Made by a program: the position numbers and the translations under genes. Positions 1 through 7,442 of a stretch of 8,431 nucleotides of DNA are shown here, piece after piece (position 1 is the stretch's first letter; every line of letters begins with the position of its first letter). The DNA is taken from positions 1 to 8,431 of the forward strand of contig SYDM01000048.1 in assembly GCA_005801485.1 (NCBI GenBank). Reading direction: 5' to 3'. The DNA is from Rickettsiales bacterium. Its GTDB lineage: Bacteria > Pseudomonadota > Alphaproteobacteria > Pelagibacterales > Pelagibacteraceae. Under the pieces are notes generated by a model. It saw only the letters and a program-made list of their open reading frames with translations, was not told the DNA's origin and made no database searches.

Positions 1-175
1 CATTTTAAATAAGGACCAAATCGTCCCGAGTTTAAAATAATATCTTGACCTGTTTCTGGATTTTGTCCAAGTATTTTTGGTAGTGAACATAAAAATTGAG
101 CTTTAGATAAGTCAATACTATCAATTTCAATCCCTTTTGGAATTGATATATTTTTAAAATTATTATTTTTTTCAA
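1..175 (-). other. topA: Displaced-frame continuation of topA (second C-terminal repeat)
   Basis: Read on the minus strand in the -1 frame relative to the upstream topA frame, this stretch encodes an uninterrupted, family-like sequence. It contains ISIPKGIEIDSIDLSKAQ, then FLCSLPKILGQNPETG and DIILNSGRFGPYLK, reaching the window edge without a stop. GRFGPYL repeats the motif found at residues 666-672 of the upstream frame, as expected for tandem topoisomerase C-terminal repeats. Adding one A to the homopolymer at 176-189 fuses the two parts, giving QKKKKIEKNNNFKN across the join. The piece is therefore the real continuation of topA, cut off by the window boundary. Confidence 0.85.
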
Positions 176-2254
176 TTTTTTTTTTTTTTGTTTCTTTAAA
201 ATTTTTTCTTCTACAGCTTCGATTTCTTTCTCATGCTGCAAGTAGGGACCAAATCTTCCATTTTTTAAATATATATCTTTACCTAAATTATTAGGTCCAA
301 TTAATTTTGGCTCAGTAAGATTAAATTGAGCAGCAGTCTTTGTTTTAGATAAAGATCTGGTAAATTTACATTCTGGATAGTTTGAGCAACCAATAAACGC
401 ACCGCCTCTAAAGCTGTTTTTTAGACTTAATTCACCATTGCTGCAAAGTTTGCATTTTCGATCAATTATATCTTGATCGTTTTTTTCAAATATTAAATTA
501 CTGAGACTTTCATTTAATAAATCTAAAACTTCACGTGTTCTTTTTTCTTTAACTAAATTAACGTTAGCATTAAAATCTTTCCAGAAATTTTCTAAAACTC
601 TAATCCATTTAATTGACCCATTTGTAATTTCATCTAATTGATTTTCCAAATCAGCAGTAAAATTATAATCAACATATTTTGTAAATAATTTTTCTAAAAA
701 AGCAGATATAAGTTTTCCTCTGTCGGTTGGGTGAAATCTTTTATTTATTTGTTCAACATAATTTCTCGTAGACAAAACAGAAATAATACTTGCGTAAGTT
801 GATGGCCTCCCAATCCCAAGTTCTTCCATTTTTTTTACCAAACTTGCTTCTGAATATCTGGGAAGTGGATCTGTATAGTGTTGTTCGCTATTTAATTTTA
901 GAATATTAAAATCATCACTAATTTTGCATTCAGGTAGAATATTTTTCGCATCCTCATCAGTATCAGGAGCTTCATAAACTTTTAAAAAACCATCAAATTT
1001 AACAACAGATCCATTAGCTCTAAAATTAATTTTTTCATCTTCTGAAGAAAAAACAATACTATTCCTATAAAATTCAGCTGGATTCATTTGTGAAGAAAGA
1101 GCTCTGCTCCAAACTAGATCATAAAGTTTAAATTGATCTGCATTTAAATATTTTTTTATATCATCAGGTTTTCTTGAAATATCCGTTGGTCTAATTGCTT
1201 CATGTGCCTCTTGAGCATTCTTAGCTTTTTTCCCTTCATATGAGTTAGCAATATCTGGTAGATAATGTTTTCCGTAATCTTTCTTTATTAAATTTCTAAA
1301 ATCTTCAATTGCTTCTTTTGATAACTGATTTCCATCTGTTCTCATATAAGTAATTAAACCTGTACTCTCACCATCAATATCAACTCCCTGATAAAGTCTT
1401 TGAGCTATTTGCATTGTTCTTGATGCGCCAAAACCAAATTTTCCAGATGCTGTTTGTTGGAGTGTTGATGTAGTAAATGGAGCTAAGGGGTTTCTTTTAT
1501 GAACTTTAGAATTAATATCTTTAATTTTAAATTTGGATTTATTAATAACATTTAGAGCTATATCTATTTCAACTTTATTTTTAAAAGTAAAGCGTTCAAC
1601 CTTTTCACCATTAAATAAACTTAATTTTGAAAAAATATTTTTTTTATCAACATTGGTGAAGTCAGATGTTAGAGTCCAATATTCTTCGGGTTTAAATAAT
1701 TCAATTTCGTGTTCTCTTTCTGTAATTAATTTTAAAGCTACAGACTGAACTCTCCCAGCCGATTTACAGCCTGGAAGTTTAGTCCATAAAATGGGTGATA
1801 TATTAAATCCAACAAGATAGTCTAAAGCTCTTCTTGTTAAGTATGCTTCAACTAAAGGTAATTCTATCTGTCGAGGTTTTTTTATAGCTTCTAAAATGGC
1901 ATTTTTAGTGATTTCATTAAAGACCACTCTCTCTAATGTTTTATCTTTTAAAGCTTTGGTAGAATTTAAATATTCTTTAACATGCCATGCTATAGCTTCA
2001 CCTTCACGATCTGGATCAGTTGCTAATATTATTTTATCAGAATCTTTAACAGCATCTGTTATTTCTTTTAAATATTTTTTTGAGAAAGAATCTATTTCCC
2101 ATAACATTTCAAAATTTTTTTCAGGATTTACAGAGCCATTTTTAGAAGGTAAATCTCTTATATGTCCATAACTTGCTAAAACTAAATAATCTTTTCCAAG
2201 ATATTTGTTAATTGTTTTCGCTTTTGCAGGACTTTCAACAATAACTAAATTCAT
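32..2254 (-). CDS. topA: DNA topoisomerase I (type IA), C-terminus frameshifted
   Basis: Relaxes negative supercoils by cutting and passing one DNA strand, acting on the nucleoid. The open frame is 740 aa. The N-terminal Toprim domain shows the acidic Glu7 in VIVESPAKAK and the DPDREGEA motif (Asp80, Asp82, Glu84). The catalytic tyrosine is Tyr303 in GLITYMRTDG. PRYSEASLVKKMEELGIGRPSTY lies near residues 465-487 (quoted here only for PRYSEAS and GIGRPSTY as landmarks). A four-cysteine zinc ribbon follows (Cys601, Cys604, Cys623, Cys629), then one topoisomerase C-terminal repeat around GRFGPYLQ (666-673). The start is secure: ATG at 2254 is directly preceded by an in-frame TGA. After Gln689 the frame crosses a 14-A tract, and its last ~47 residues are a Lys/Ile-rich tail unlike the family. 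The genuine C-terminus continues in another frame and past the left edge. It is the last visible gene of the minus-strand cluster, 68 bp after plsY. The identity is certain; only the true C-terminus is in doubt. Confidence 0.95.
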   Translation of the reverse strand: MNLVIVESPAKAKTINKYLGKDYLVLASYGHIRDLPSKNGSVNPEKNFEMLWEIDSFSKKYLKEITDAVKDSDKIILATDPDREGEAIAWHVKEYLNSTKALKDKTLERVVFNEITKNAILEAIKKPRQIELPLVEAYLTRRALDYLVGFNISPILWTKLPGCKSAGRVQSVALKLITEREHEIELFKPEEYWTLTSDFTNVDKKNIFSKLSLFNGEKVERFTFKNKVEIDIALNVINKSKFKIKDINSKVHKRNPLAPFTTSTLQQTASGKFGFGASRTMQIAQRLYQGVDIDGESTGLITYMRTDGNQLSKEAIEDFRNLIKKDYGKHYLPDIANSYEGKKAKNAQEAHEAIRPTDISRKPDDIKKYLNADQFKLYDLVWSRALSSQMNPAEFYRNSIVFSSEDEKINFRANGSVVKFDGFLKVYEAPDTDEDAKNILPECKISDDFNILKLNSEQHYTDPLPRYSEASLVKKMEELGIGRPSTYASIISVLSTRNYVEQINKRFHPTDRGKLISAFLEKLFTKYVDYNFTADLENQLDEITNGSIKWIRVLENFWKDFNANVNLVKEKRTREVLDLLNESLSNLIFEKNDQDIIDRKCKLCSNGELSLKNSFRGGAFIGCSNYPECKFTRSLSKTKTAAQFNLTEPKLIGPNNLGKDIYLKNGRFGPYLQHEKEIEAVEEKILKKQKKKKLKKIIILKIYQFQKGLKLIVLTYLKLNFYVHYQKYLDKIQKQVKILF
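176..189 (-). repeat. 14-A homopolymer at the topA frame break
   Basis: The plus strand has 14 consecutive T, which is 14 A in the topA mRNA sense. It is the longest homopolymer I see in the window; the next long one noted, nine A in gatA at 6696-6704, keeps its frame. The frame shown upstream of the tract and the one supported downstream differ by one missing base. Such tracts are known sites of sequencing indels, replication slippage and transcriptional slippage in AT-rich bacteria; the sequence alone cannot tell which applies. Confidence 0.9.
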
Positions 2255-2322
2255 TCACGTATCTACTTACAAATCTCCATACATTTGTCAAATATTAGAA
2301 TAATTTTATGACAAAAAGTCTT
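2255..2322 (-). promoter_or_regulatory. plsY-topA spacer with inverted repeat and -35-like box
   Basis: This 68-bp gap is the longest intergenic stretch in the window. On the minus strand it has a perfect TTGACA (2291-2286), but the positions about 16-17 bases further on (TAAGTA or AAGTAG) are poor -10 boxes. A 6-bp inverted repeat, ACAAAT and ATTTGT (2269-2274 and 2283-2288), surrounds an 8-base loop that carries GGAG in the topA sense. That GGAG is about 20 bases from the topA ATG, too far for a normal ribosome site. It could be an internal topA promoter or an operator; both are tentative. No terminator with a GC stem and U-tract is seen. Confidence 0.3.
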
Positions 2323-2904
2323 TTAAAGAGTGATTTTATTTTCTTTTTTATTTTTAAGACGAATTATATTCTCTCTATGGGTATAAATTACAATAACAAG
2401 AATTATAAAAAAAAATAAGCTTTCAAAAGAATTTTTTAAGTAAATCGAATATAAAAAAATTAATCCTGTAGACATTAAAGAAGAAACTGAAGAATATTTT
2501 GTTAGATATAAAATTAAAATCCAAGAAATTATAAAAATTATTCCAAATTTAATTGATAGACAAAAAAGAATACCTAAAAATACTGCTATTCCTTTACCGC
2601 CTTTAAATTTTAACCAAACTGGAAATATATGGGCAAGAAAACATATTAAAGCAGATAAATAAATATAATCAGGGAAATAAATAAAAGTTATAGTTAGTGC
2701 AATATATCCCTTTAATCCATCTAAAAATAAAGTAAGTACACCTAAAGATTTTTTACCAGTCCTAAGAACATTAGTGGCGCCTATATTACCTGATCCTATT
2801 TTTCTAAGATCTTCATTTAAAAAAAATTTTATTAAGACATAACCAAAAGGTATAGATCCTAAAAGATAAGAGTAAATTAAAGTATATAAAATTTCTATAT
2901 TCAC
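2323..2904 (-). CDS. plsY: Acyl-phosphate:glycerol-3-phosphate acyltransferase PlsY
   Basis: Integral inner-membrane enzyme that moves an acyl chain from acyl-phosphate (made by PlsX) to the sn-1 position of glycerol-3-phosphate, giving lysophosphatidic acid, the first committed phospholipid precursor. The 193-aa protein is strongly hydrophobic with about five predicted membrane segments. It carries the family's conserved loops: LLGSIPFGYVL (14-24), GSGNIGATNVLRTG (37-50), LDGLKGY (61-67) and HIFPVWLKFKGGKGIA (92-107). The usual C-terminal HRENIIRL (176-183) is also present. The start codon is GTG at 2904-2902. Its G is the last base of the pyrC stop TAG, so the genes overlap by one base (TAGTG), suggesting coupled translation. 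No Shine-Dalgarno sequence is evident. Length and motifs match the family, so the gene looks intact. Confidence 0.95.
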   Translation of the reverse strand: MNIEILYTLIYSYLLGSIPFGYVLIKFFLNEDLRKIGSGNIGATNVLRTGKKSLGVLTLFLDGLKGYIALTITFIYFPDYIYLSALICFLAHIFPVWLKFKGGKGIAVFLGILFCLSIKFGIIFIISWILILYLTKYSSVSSLMSTGLIFLYSIYLKNSFESLFFFIILVIVIYTHRENIIRLKNKKENKITL

Positions 2905-4193
2905 TATAATTTAAATATTAGATCACCATTTAAAAAAGTCATAATAACTTTTCCTTGAAGCTTTCTTCCTTCAATAGCTGTATTTTTTGATTTAGATTTT
3001 AAATTATCGCCATTAACTACCCATGGTTTATTTAAATCAAAGACGCAAATGTCTCCATCTGCTCCTTTTTTTAATGTACCTTTATTTATTTTTAAAATTT
3101 TAGCTGGATTTATAGTTAAAGTTTCAATTATCTTCATAAGACTAAGAGACTCGTTGTGATGCATCTCTAAAGCTAGCGGAAGAAGAGTTTCTATTCCTAT
3201 TGCTCCAGTTGAGGCTTGAGCAAACGGAAGCCGTTTTGCTTCCTCATCTTCAGGCGTATGATCAGATACAATCACATCAATCAGACCTGATTTTACACCC
3301 TGGACTAACGCTACTCTATCATCTTCAAGTCTAAGGGGAGGAGAAAGTTTTAGAAAAGTTTTAAAATCTCCTATGTCATTTTCATTTAGTGAAAGATTAT
3401 TAATAGACACACCCACACTGAATTTTAATCCTTTTTCTTTATTTTTTTTAATAACCTCTAAAGATTCTTTCGAGCTGATTTGATTGATATGATATCTGCA
3501 AGGAAATTCACTTAACAAAGATAAATCTCTCTCTATGATGATTTTTTCAGCTATATAAGATATTCCCTCAAGACCTAATCGTGTTGATACCTCGCCTTCA
3601 TTAATACAACCATCTTTTGAAAGTTCGTAGTCTTCTGCATGTTGCATAATTAAAACGCCTAAATCTGAAGCATAGTCCATTATTCTTGCCATAGTTTTAG
3701 TATTTTGAATTGTTTTAATTACATCGCAAAAACCGATAATTCCTTTTGCTGAAAGCAGACCAAACTCAGACATTTCTTTTCCGCCTATTTCTCTAGTTAA
3801 AGTGGCACAGGGGAATAAATTGATTGAGGCTTTATCTCTACCTCTTCTAATTATAAAGTCGACCATTGAAACGTTGTCAATAAATGGTTTAGTGTTTGGC
3901 ATGGTAACAACTGATGTTACACCGCCAGCTAAAGCTGCCTGGCTTAATGTCCTAAAATTTTCTTTATATTCAAAACCAGGTTCTCCAACAAATGCCTTCA
4001 TGTCAACGATGCCTGGAATTACAATATGATTTTTTACGTCTATAATTTCTACCGAAGAAGAAGCATCGGATTTTTTTACAGTTTTTCCTATTGCTTTAAT
4101 TTTTCCCTTATAATCAATTATAATTGATCCATTCTCATCCATTTTTTGTGAGGGATCGATAATGTGAGCGTTAATTAATATTTTTTCATTCAT
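2904..4193 (-). CDS. pyrC: Dihydroorotase-like protein, probably non-catalytic (PyrC/PyrX type)
   Basis: A 429-aa amidohydrolase-fold protein of the class I dihydroorotase family, encoded directly after pyrB with no gap (TAAATG). Active family members begin the barrel with an HxH pair that binds zinc, typically in DxHxHxREPG. Here the site reads VDMKAFVGEPGFEYKE (63-78), so Lys66 and Phe68 replace both histidines. Other landmarks remain: His185 in QHAED, His235 in YHINQIS and Asp311 in VSDHTPED, plus the LTINPAKIL segment (359-367). From memory, pyrB-linked homologues of other alphaproteobacteria have the same kind of change (MRVFTGEPG). The closest described parallel is the inactive PyrC' of Pseudomonas, which holds aspartate carbamoyltransferase in a complex. 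I infer a structural partner of PyrB, with the active dihydroorotase encoded elsewhere. A residual or altered activity cannot be excluded. The frame is intact, so this is not a pseudogene. Confidence 0.85.
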   Translation of the reverse strand: MNEKILINAHIIDPSQKMDENGSIIIDYKGKIKAIGKTVKKSDASSSVEIIDVKNHIVIPGIVDMKAFVGEPGFEYKENFRTLSQAALAGGVTSVVTMPNTKPFIDNVSMVDFIIRRGRDKASINLFPCATLTREIGGKEMSEFGLLSAKGIIGFCDVIKTIQNTKTMARIMDYASDLGVLIMQHAEDYELSKDGCINEGEVSTRLGLEGISYIAEKIIIERDLSLLSEFPCRYHINQISSKESLEVIKKNKEKGLKFSVGVSINNLSLNENDIGDFKTFLKLSPPLRLEDDRVALVQGVKSGLIDVIVSDHTPEDEEAKRLPFAQASTGAIGIETLLPLALEMHHNESLSLMKIIETLTINPAKILKINKGTLKKGADGDICVFDLNKPWVVNGDNLKSKSKNTAIEGRKLQGKVIMTFLNGDLIFKL

Positions 4194-5138
4194 TTATTTA
4201 CAATAAATTTTTAAACATGCCATTCTCACCGCAACACCTAACTCAACTTGTTCTTTGACAAGACTTACATTGATGTCATCAGCTAGTTTTGTATCTATTT
4301 CAACACCTCTATTCATTGGTCCAGGATGCATTATTAAGGCATCTTTACTTGCGAATTTTAATTTTTCTGGAGTTAGCCCAAAGAATTCATAATATTCTCT
4401 TTTGGATGGCAGAAAAGAACCTTGCATTCTTTCATTCTGCAATCTTAACATCATTACAATGTCGCATTTATCTAAACCTTTTTTCATATCAGTAAAACTT
4501 TTAACACCTAGTCGTTCAATTGATCTTGGCATTAGTGTTTTTGGTCCAATGACATTTACTTCTGCACCTAGCATGTTCATTAAATAAATATTTGACCTTG
4601 CTACGCGCGAGTGAAGAATGTCGCCACAAATAGCAATCTTCAATCCTTCAATTTTACCTTTTCGATTAATAATTGTTAGAGCATCTAATAGTGCTTGTGT
4701 TGGGTGTTCTCTTCTACCGTCCCCGGCATTAATTACAGCACAATTAACTTTCTGAGAAAGTAAATTAGGTGCACCTGAGTCATGATGTCTAATAACAATG
4801 ATATCTGGGTGCATTGCATTTAAAGTCATTGCTGTGTCCATTAAAGTTTCACCTTTTTTAAGAGCTGAGTTATCGATATTCATTGTCATAACATCAGCAC
4901 CAAGTCTTTTTCCGGCTAAATCAAAAGAACTTTGAGTTCTCGTTGAAGGCTCGAAGAATAAATTAATTTGTGTTTTTCCTCTTAAAATATCTAGTTTTTT
5001 TGAAGGACTTCTATTTAAGGATATGTAGGTTTTAGCTTGTTCAAGTATTATTTTAGCGTCTTGAATGGATAAATTTTGAATACCTAAGAGATGTCTTGGA
5101 GTGCTTTTAATAGCCGAAGTCTTTTTTTGAACTGCCAT
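4194..5138 (-). CDS. pyrB: Aspartate carbamoyltransferase catalytic subunit
   Basis: Cytosolic enzyme joining carbamoyl phosphate and aspartate to form N-carbamoyl-aspartate in de novo pyrimidine synthesis. From the chosen ATG the protein is 314 aa, close to the usual ~310. The carbamoyl-phosphate loop [12 protein letters not shown] lies at 61-72. The mobile-loop segment SALKKGET is at 91-98, HPTQALLDA at 145-153 and [11 protein letters not shown] at 270-280. The frame is open upstream to a TTG at 5177 that overlaps the ruvX stop (TTGA). The extra 13 residues would precede a normal family N-terminus, where RHLLGI follows soon after the start. A weak AGAG nine bases before the ATG at 5138 also favours the shorter form. 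It ends directly against pyrC (TAAATG), fitting co-production of a PyrB-PyrC-like complex. Confidence 0.95.
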   Translation of the reverse strand: MAVQKKTSAIKSTPRHLLGIQNLSIQDAKIILEQAKTYISLNRSPSKKLDILRGKTQINLFFEPSTRTQSSFDLAGKRLGADVMTMNIDNSALKKGETLMDTAMTLNAMHPDIIVIRHHDSGAPNLLSQKVNCAVINAGDGRREHPTQALLDALTIINRKGKIEGLKIAICGDILHSRVARSNIYLMNMLGAEVNVIGPKTLMPRSIERLGVKSFTDMKKGLDKCDIVMMLRLQNERMQGSFLPSKREYYEFFGLTPEKLKFASKDALIMHPGPMNRGVEIDTKLADDINVSLVKEQVELGVAVRMACLKIYCK

Positions 5139-5173
5139 TAAAATCAACTCTATAGGCCTTTTGTATGAGGAGA

Positions 5174-5638
5174 TCAAGCATTTTTTCTGCTTAAATAATT
5201 CAAAGCTCCTTGAAGAATAAAAGCAGCAGAATTTTCATCCAATTTGCTTATTTTTTTAGTCGTATTAACATTTAAATCATTGGATAAATTAAATGCACCT
5301 CTACTTGAAAGTCTCTCATCCCATAAAGTGATAGGTATCGTAATATTTTTTGACAGATTAATAGCAAGATCTTTTGCGGATTGAGAAGAATGACTGGTCG
5401 ATCCATCTAGGTTAATAGGATTTCCTACAATGATACCTTTAATATTATTTTCTTTAATAATTTTATTTATTTCATTTAAGAATTCTGAAAAATTATTTTT
5501 AATCAAAGTTGTATAAGGAGTAGCTATAATTTTATTTTCATCACATATTGCTATACCCAATCTTTTCTTACCAGGATCTATCCCTAATAATCTTGATTTT
5601 TTGTCTATTTTTTTTTCAAATTCTTCAATATCGAGCAT
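5174..5638 (-). CDS. ruvX: Putative Holliday junction resolvase RuvX/YqgF
   Basis: A 154-aa RNase H-like fold protein of the YqgF/RuvX family, broadly conserved in bacteria. The family is linked to Holliday junction resolution and, in Escherichia coli, to 16S rRNA 5'-end processing. The sequence shows [17 protein letters not shown] (17-33) with the first catalytic Asp21. It also has [11 protein letters not shown] (70-80), the second acidic site in WDERLSS (106-112, Asp107/Glu108) and [13 protein letters not shown] (134-146) with the third. The ~15-residue extension before the fold is modest. It is the first gene of the minus-strand cluster, divergent from gatC, and ends 35 bp before the preferred pyrB start. 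No Shine-Dalgarno sequence precedes its ATG. Family assignment is firm; the exact cellular role in this lineage is inferred. Confidence 0.93.
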   Translation of the reverse strand: MLDIEEFEKKIDKKSRLLGIDPGKKRLGIAICDENKIIATPYTTLIKNNFSEFLNEINKIIKENNIKGIIVGNPINLDGSTSHSSQSAKDLAINLSKNITIPITLWDERLSSRGAFNLSNDLNVNTTKKISKLDENSAAFILQGALNYLSRKNA

Positions 5639-5690
5639 GATTGTGTTATAAATTATGATAAAAGTTTCCTAAAATAAACATAGATCACAA
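5639..5690. promoter_or_regulatory. Divergent promoter region ruvX/gatC
   Basis: Both clusters must start from, or close to, this 52-bp AT-rich spacer. On the minus strand TATAAC (5650-5645) ends six bases before the ruvX ATG, so transcription could begin at the start codon (leaderless mRNA). The hexamer 17 bases before it, TTTAGG, is a poor -35. On the plus strand, TATGAT (5654-5659) and TAAAAT (5670-5675) are possible -10 boxes for gatC, neither with a good -35. No Shine-Dalgarno sequence is seen before either ATG. The region's role is well supported by gene orientation; the individual boxes are guesses. Confidence 0.5.
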
Positions 5691-5978
5691 ATGTCCATAG
5701 ATAAAGATAAAATTAAACACACAAGCAAACTAGCCAGAATATCATTAGATGAGAAGAAGGCAGATAACCTTTCAAAGGATTTATCTAATATTTTTAATTT
5801 TATTGAAAAATTAAATAAAATAAACACTACTAATGTAAAACCCTTAACCTCAATCCTTGATCATTCTTTAAGAATGAGAAAAGACAATGTAAATGATGGA
5901 AATATTCGAGATAAAATTTTGGAAAACGCACCAAATAAAAATGAAAATTTTTTTATTGTGCCTAAGGTTATTGAGTAA
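5691..5978 (+). CDS. gatC: Asp-tRNA(Asn)/Glu-tRNA(Gln) amidotransferase subunit C
   Basis: Small 95-aa subunit that wraps around and stabilises the GatA-GatB pair in the cytosolic amidotransferase. It has the family layout: an N-terminal helix pair with the HTSKLARISLDEKK segment (10-23), a middle VKPLTSI region (49-55), RMRKDNV (61-67) in place of the common R.D.V, and the characteristic ending ENAPNKNENFFIVPKVIE (78-95). Length matches the usual ~95-100 aa. It is the first gene of the plus-strand operon, and its TAA stop is immediately followed by the gatA ATG. No Shine-Dalgarno sequence is obvious upstream of the start. Confidence 0.95.
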   Translation: MSIDKDKIKHTSKLARISLDEKKADNLSKDLSNIFNFIEKLNKINTTNVKPLTSILDHSLRMRKDNVNDGNIRDKILENAPNKNENFFIVPKVIE

Positions 5979-7439
5979 ATGTTTGACTTAACCAAAAATA
6001 GTTTAATCGAAAGCATTGACTTAATCCGAAAAAAAGAAATAAAATCTGAAGAGCTAACTCTAGCTTATATAAATAATATAAAAAAAGGAAAAAAACTTAA
6101 TTCATATATTACTGAATGTTTTGATTTAGCCACAACAAAAGCAAAAAATTTCGATCAAAAACCAAATTATGATTGTTTGTTACCCGGCATACCTCTTGCT
6201 GTTAAAGATTTATTTTGCACAAGTGGCGTGAAAACCACCGCTGCTAGTAAAATGTTATCAAACTTTATTCCCAGCTATGAATCGACAGTTACAAATAATT
6301 TATGGAAGGAAGGAGCTTTTCTTTTAGGTAAATTAAATTGTGATGAATATGCTATGGGTTCTTCTAATGAGACTAGCTTTTTTGGGAATGTTATGAACCC
6401 CATTAAAGAAAATACAGTTCCTGGAGGTTCATCTGGAGGTTCAGCTAGTGCACTTGCTGCAGATCTTACTCCTGCAACTATTGGAACTGATACCGGAGGT
6501 TCTATAAGGCAACCAGCATCTTTTACAGGCACCGTAGGTTTGAAACCTACTTATGGTCTTTGTTCAAGATGGGGGATAGTAGCTTTTGCTTCATCCTTAG
6601 ATCAAGCAGGTCCAATGACAAAGACGGTCTCTGATTGTGCTTTAATGTTAGAAGCTATGGTCGGTTTTGATCCTAAAGATTCAACTTCTATCGATAAAAA
6701 AAAAGAAAATTACTCAAAAAATTTATCAAAAAAAGTAAAAGGCTTAAAAATAGGAATCCCAAAGGAATACAGAGTTATTGGTATGCCTAACGAAATAGAA
6801 GAACTTTGGGAAAAAGGTAAAAAAATTTTAAAAGAAGAAGGTGCCCAGATAATTGATATCTCATTGCCTTATACTGAATACGCTCTTCCCACATACTATA
6901 TTGTAGCGCCAGCAGAAGCTTCCTCTAATTTAGCTCGTTATGATGGCGTTAGGTATGGCTACAGATCTTCAAAGGGTAAAAATTTAATTGAAATGTATGA
7001 GCATACTAGATCTGAAGGTTTTGGCGATGAAGTTAAAAGAAGGATACTTATAGGAACTTATGTTCTTTCATCAGGTTATTATGATGCATACTATTTAAAA
7101 GCACAAAAAGTAAGACAATTAATAAAAAATGATTTTGATAAGGCTTTTAATCAAGTGGATGCAATATTAACACCATCTACTCCAAGTGCTGCTTTTAAAA
7201 TTGGTGAAAAAAAAGACGATCCTATTTCTATGTATTTAAATGATATTTTTACCGTACCTATTAATTTAGCTGGTATACCCGCAATGTCTGTGCCTGCAGG
7301 TCATGACAAAAATAATTTGCCTTTAGGTCTACAGTTAATAGGCAAACCACTTGATGAACAAACTATATTAAATTTAGCTTATGCAATTGAGAGCAAAGTT
7401 AACATTAAACAAAACATTTCTAAATGGTGGGAAAAATAA
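5979..7439 (+). CDS. gatA: Asp-tRNA(Asn)/Glu-tRNA(Gln) amidotransferase subunit A
   Basis: Glutaminase subunit of GatCAB: it releases ammonia from glutamine, which is channelled to GatB to amidate mischarged Glu-tRNA(Gln) or Asp-tRNA(Asn). The 486-aa protein belongs to the amidase-signature family. The catalytic triad can be placed as Lys76 (PLAVKDLF), cis-Ser151 (PGGSSGGS, 148-155) and nucleophile Ser175 ([13 protein letters not shown], 169-181). The Lys-Ser-Ser spacing equals that of characterised GatA enzymes. Further landmarks are [10 protein letters not shown] (127-136), GLKPTYG (187-193) and SLDQAGPMT. Length is typical. Start ATG abuts the gatC stop, with AAGG about 11 bases upstream inside gatC. 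A nine-A tract at 6696-6704 (SIDKKKEN) is in frame and does no harm. Confidence 0.97.
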   Translation: MFDLTKNSLIESIDLIRKKEIKSEELTLAYINNIKKGKKLNSYITECFDLATTKAKNFDQKPNYDCLLPGIPLAVKDLFCTSGVKTTAASKMLSNFIPSYESTVTNNLWKEGAFLLGKLNCDEYAMGSSNETSFFGNVMNPIKENTVPGGSSGGSASALAADLTPATIGTDTGGSIRQPASFTGTVGLKPTYGLCSRWGIVAFASSLDQAGPMTKTVSDCALMLEAMVGFDPKDSTSIDKKKENYSKNLSKKVKGLKIGIPKEYRVIGMPNEIEELWEKGKKILKEEGAQIIDISLPYTEYALPTYYIVAPAEASSNLARYDGVRYGYRSSKGKNLIEMYEHTRSEGFGDEVKRRILIGTYVLSSGYYDAYYLKAQKVRQLIKNDFDKAFNQVDAILTPSTPSAAFKIGEKKDDPISMYLNDIFTVPINLAGIPAMSVPAGHDKNNLPLGLQLIGKPLDEQTILNLAYAIESKVNIKQNISKWWEK

Positions 7440-7442
7440 ATA

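Noticed and set aside
176..189. T-run as a rho-independent terminator on the plus strand
   Set aside because: No GC-rich stem precedes it, it lies within topA coding sequence, and no plus-strand gene ends nearby.
1533..1748. 71-codon open frame on the plus strand inside topA
   Set aside because: Antisense shadow of conserved topA coding sequence, with no recognisable family features. The same applies to the frames at 1896-2171, 3802-4029, 4289-4495 and 4402-4587.
2309..2330. GAC-TTTTT-GTC mini-hairpin after plsY as a terminator
   Set aside because: The stem is only three base pairs with no following U-tract, too weak to terminate transcription.
2904..4193. pyrC as a decaying pseudogene because of lost metal ligands
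   Set aside because: The full-length frame is intact, other conserved residues remain, and the substitution resembles that recalled for other pyrB-linked alphaproteobacterial homologues, suggesting stable retention.
6275..6532. 85-codon minus-strand frame inside gatA
   Set aside because: It lies antisense to the amidase-signature motif, whose codons explain its Pro/Ala/Val-rich composition; no independent support.
6696..6704. Nine-A tract in gatA as a second frameshift
   Set aside because: The gatA frame is family-like on both sides of the tract and ends at a normal stop next to gatB.
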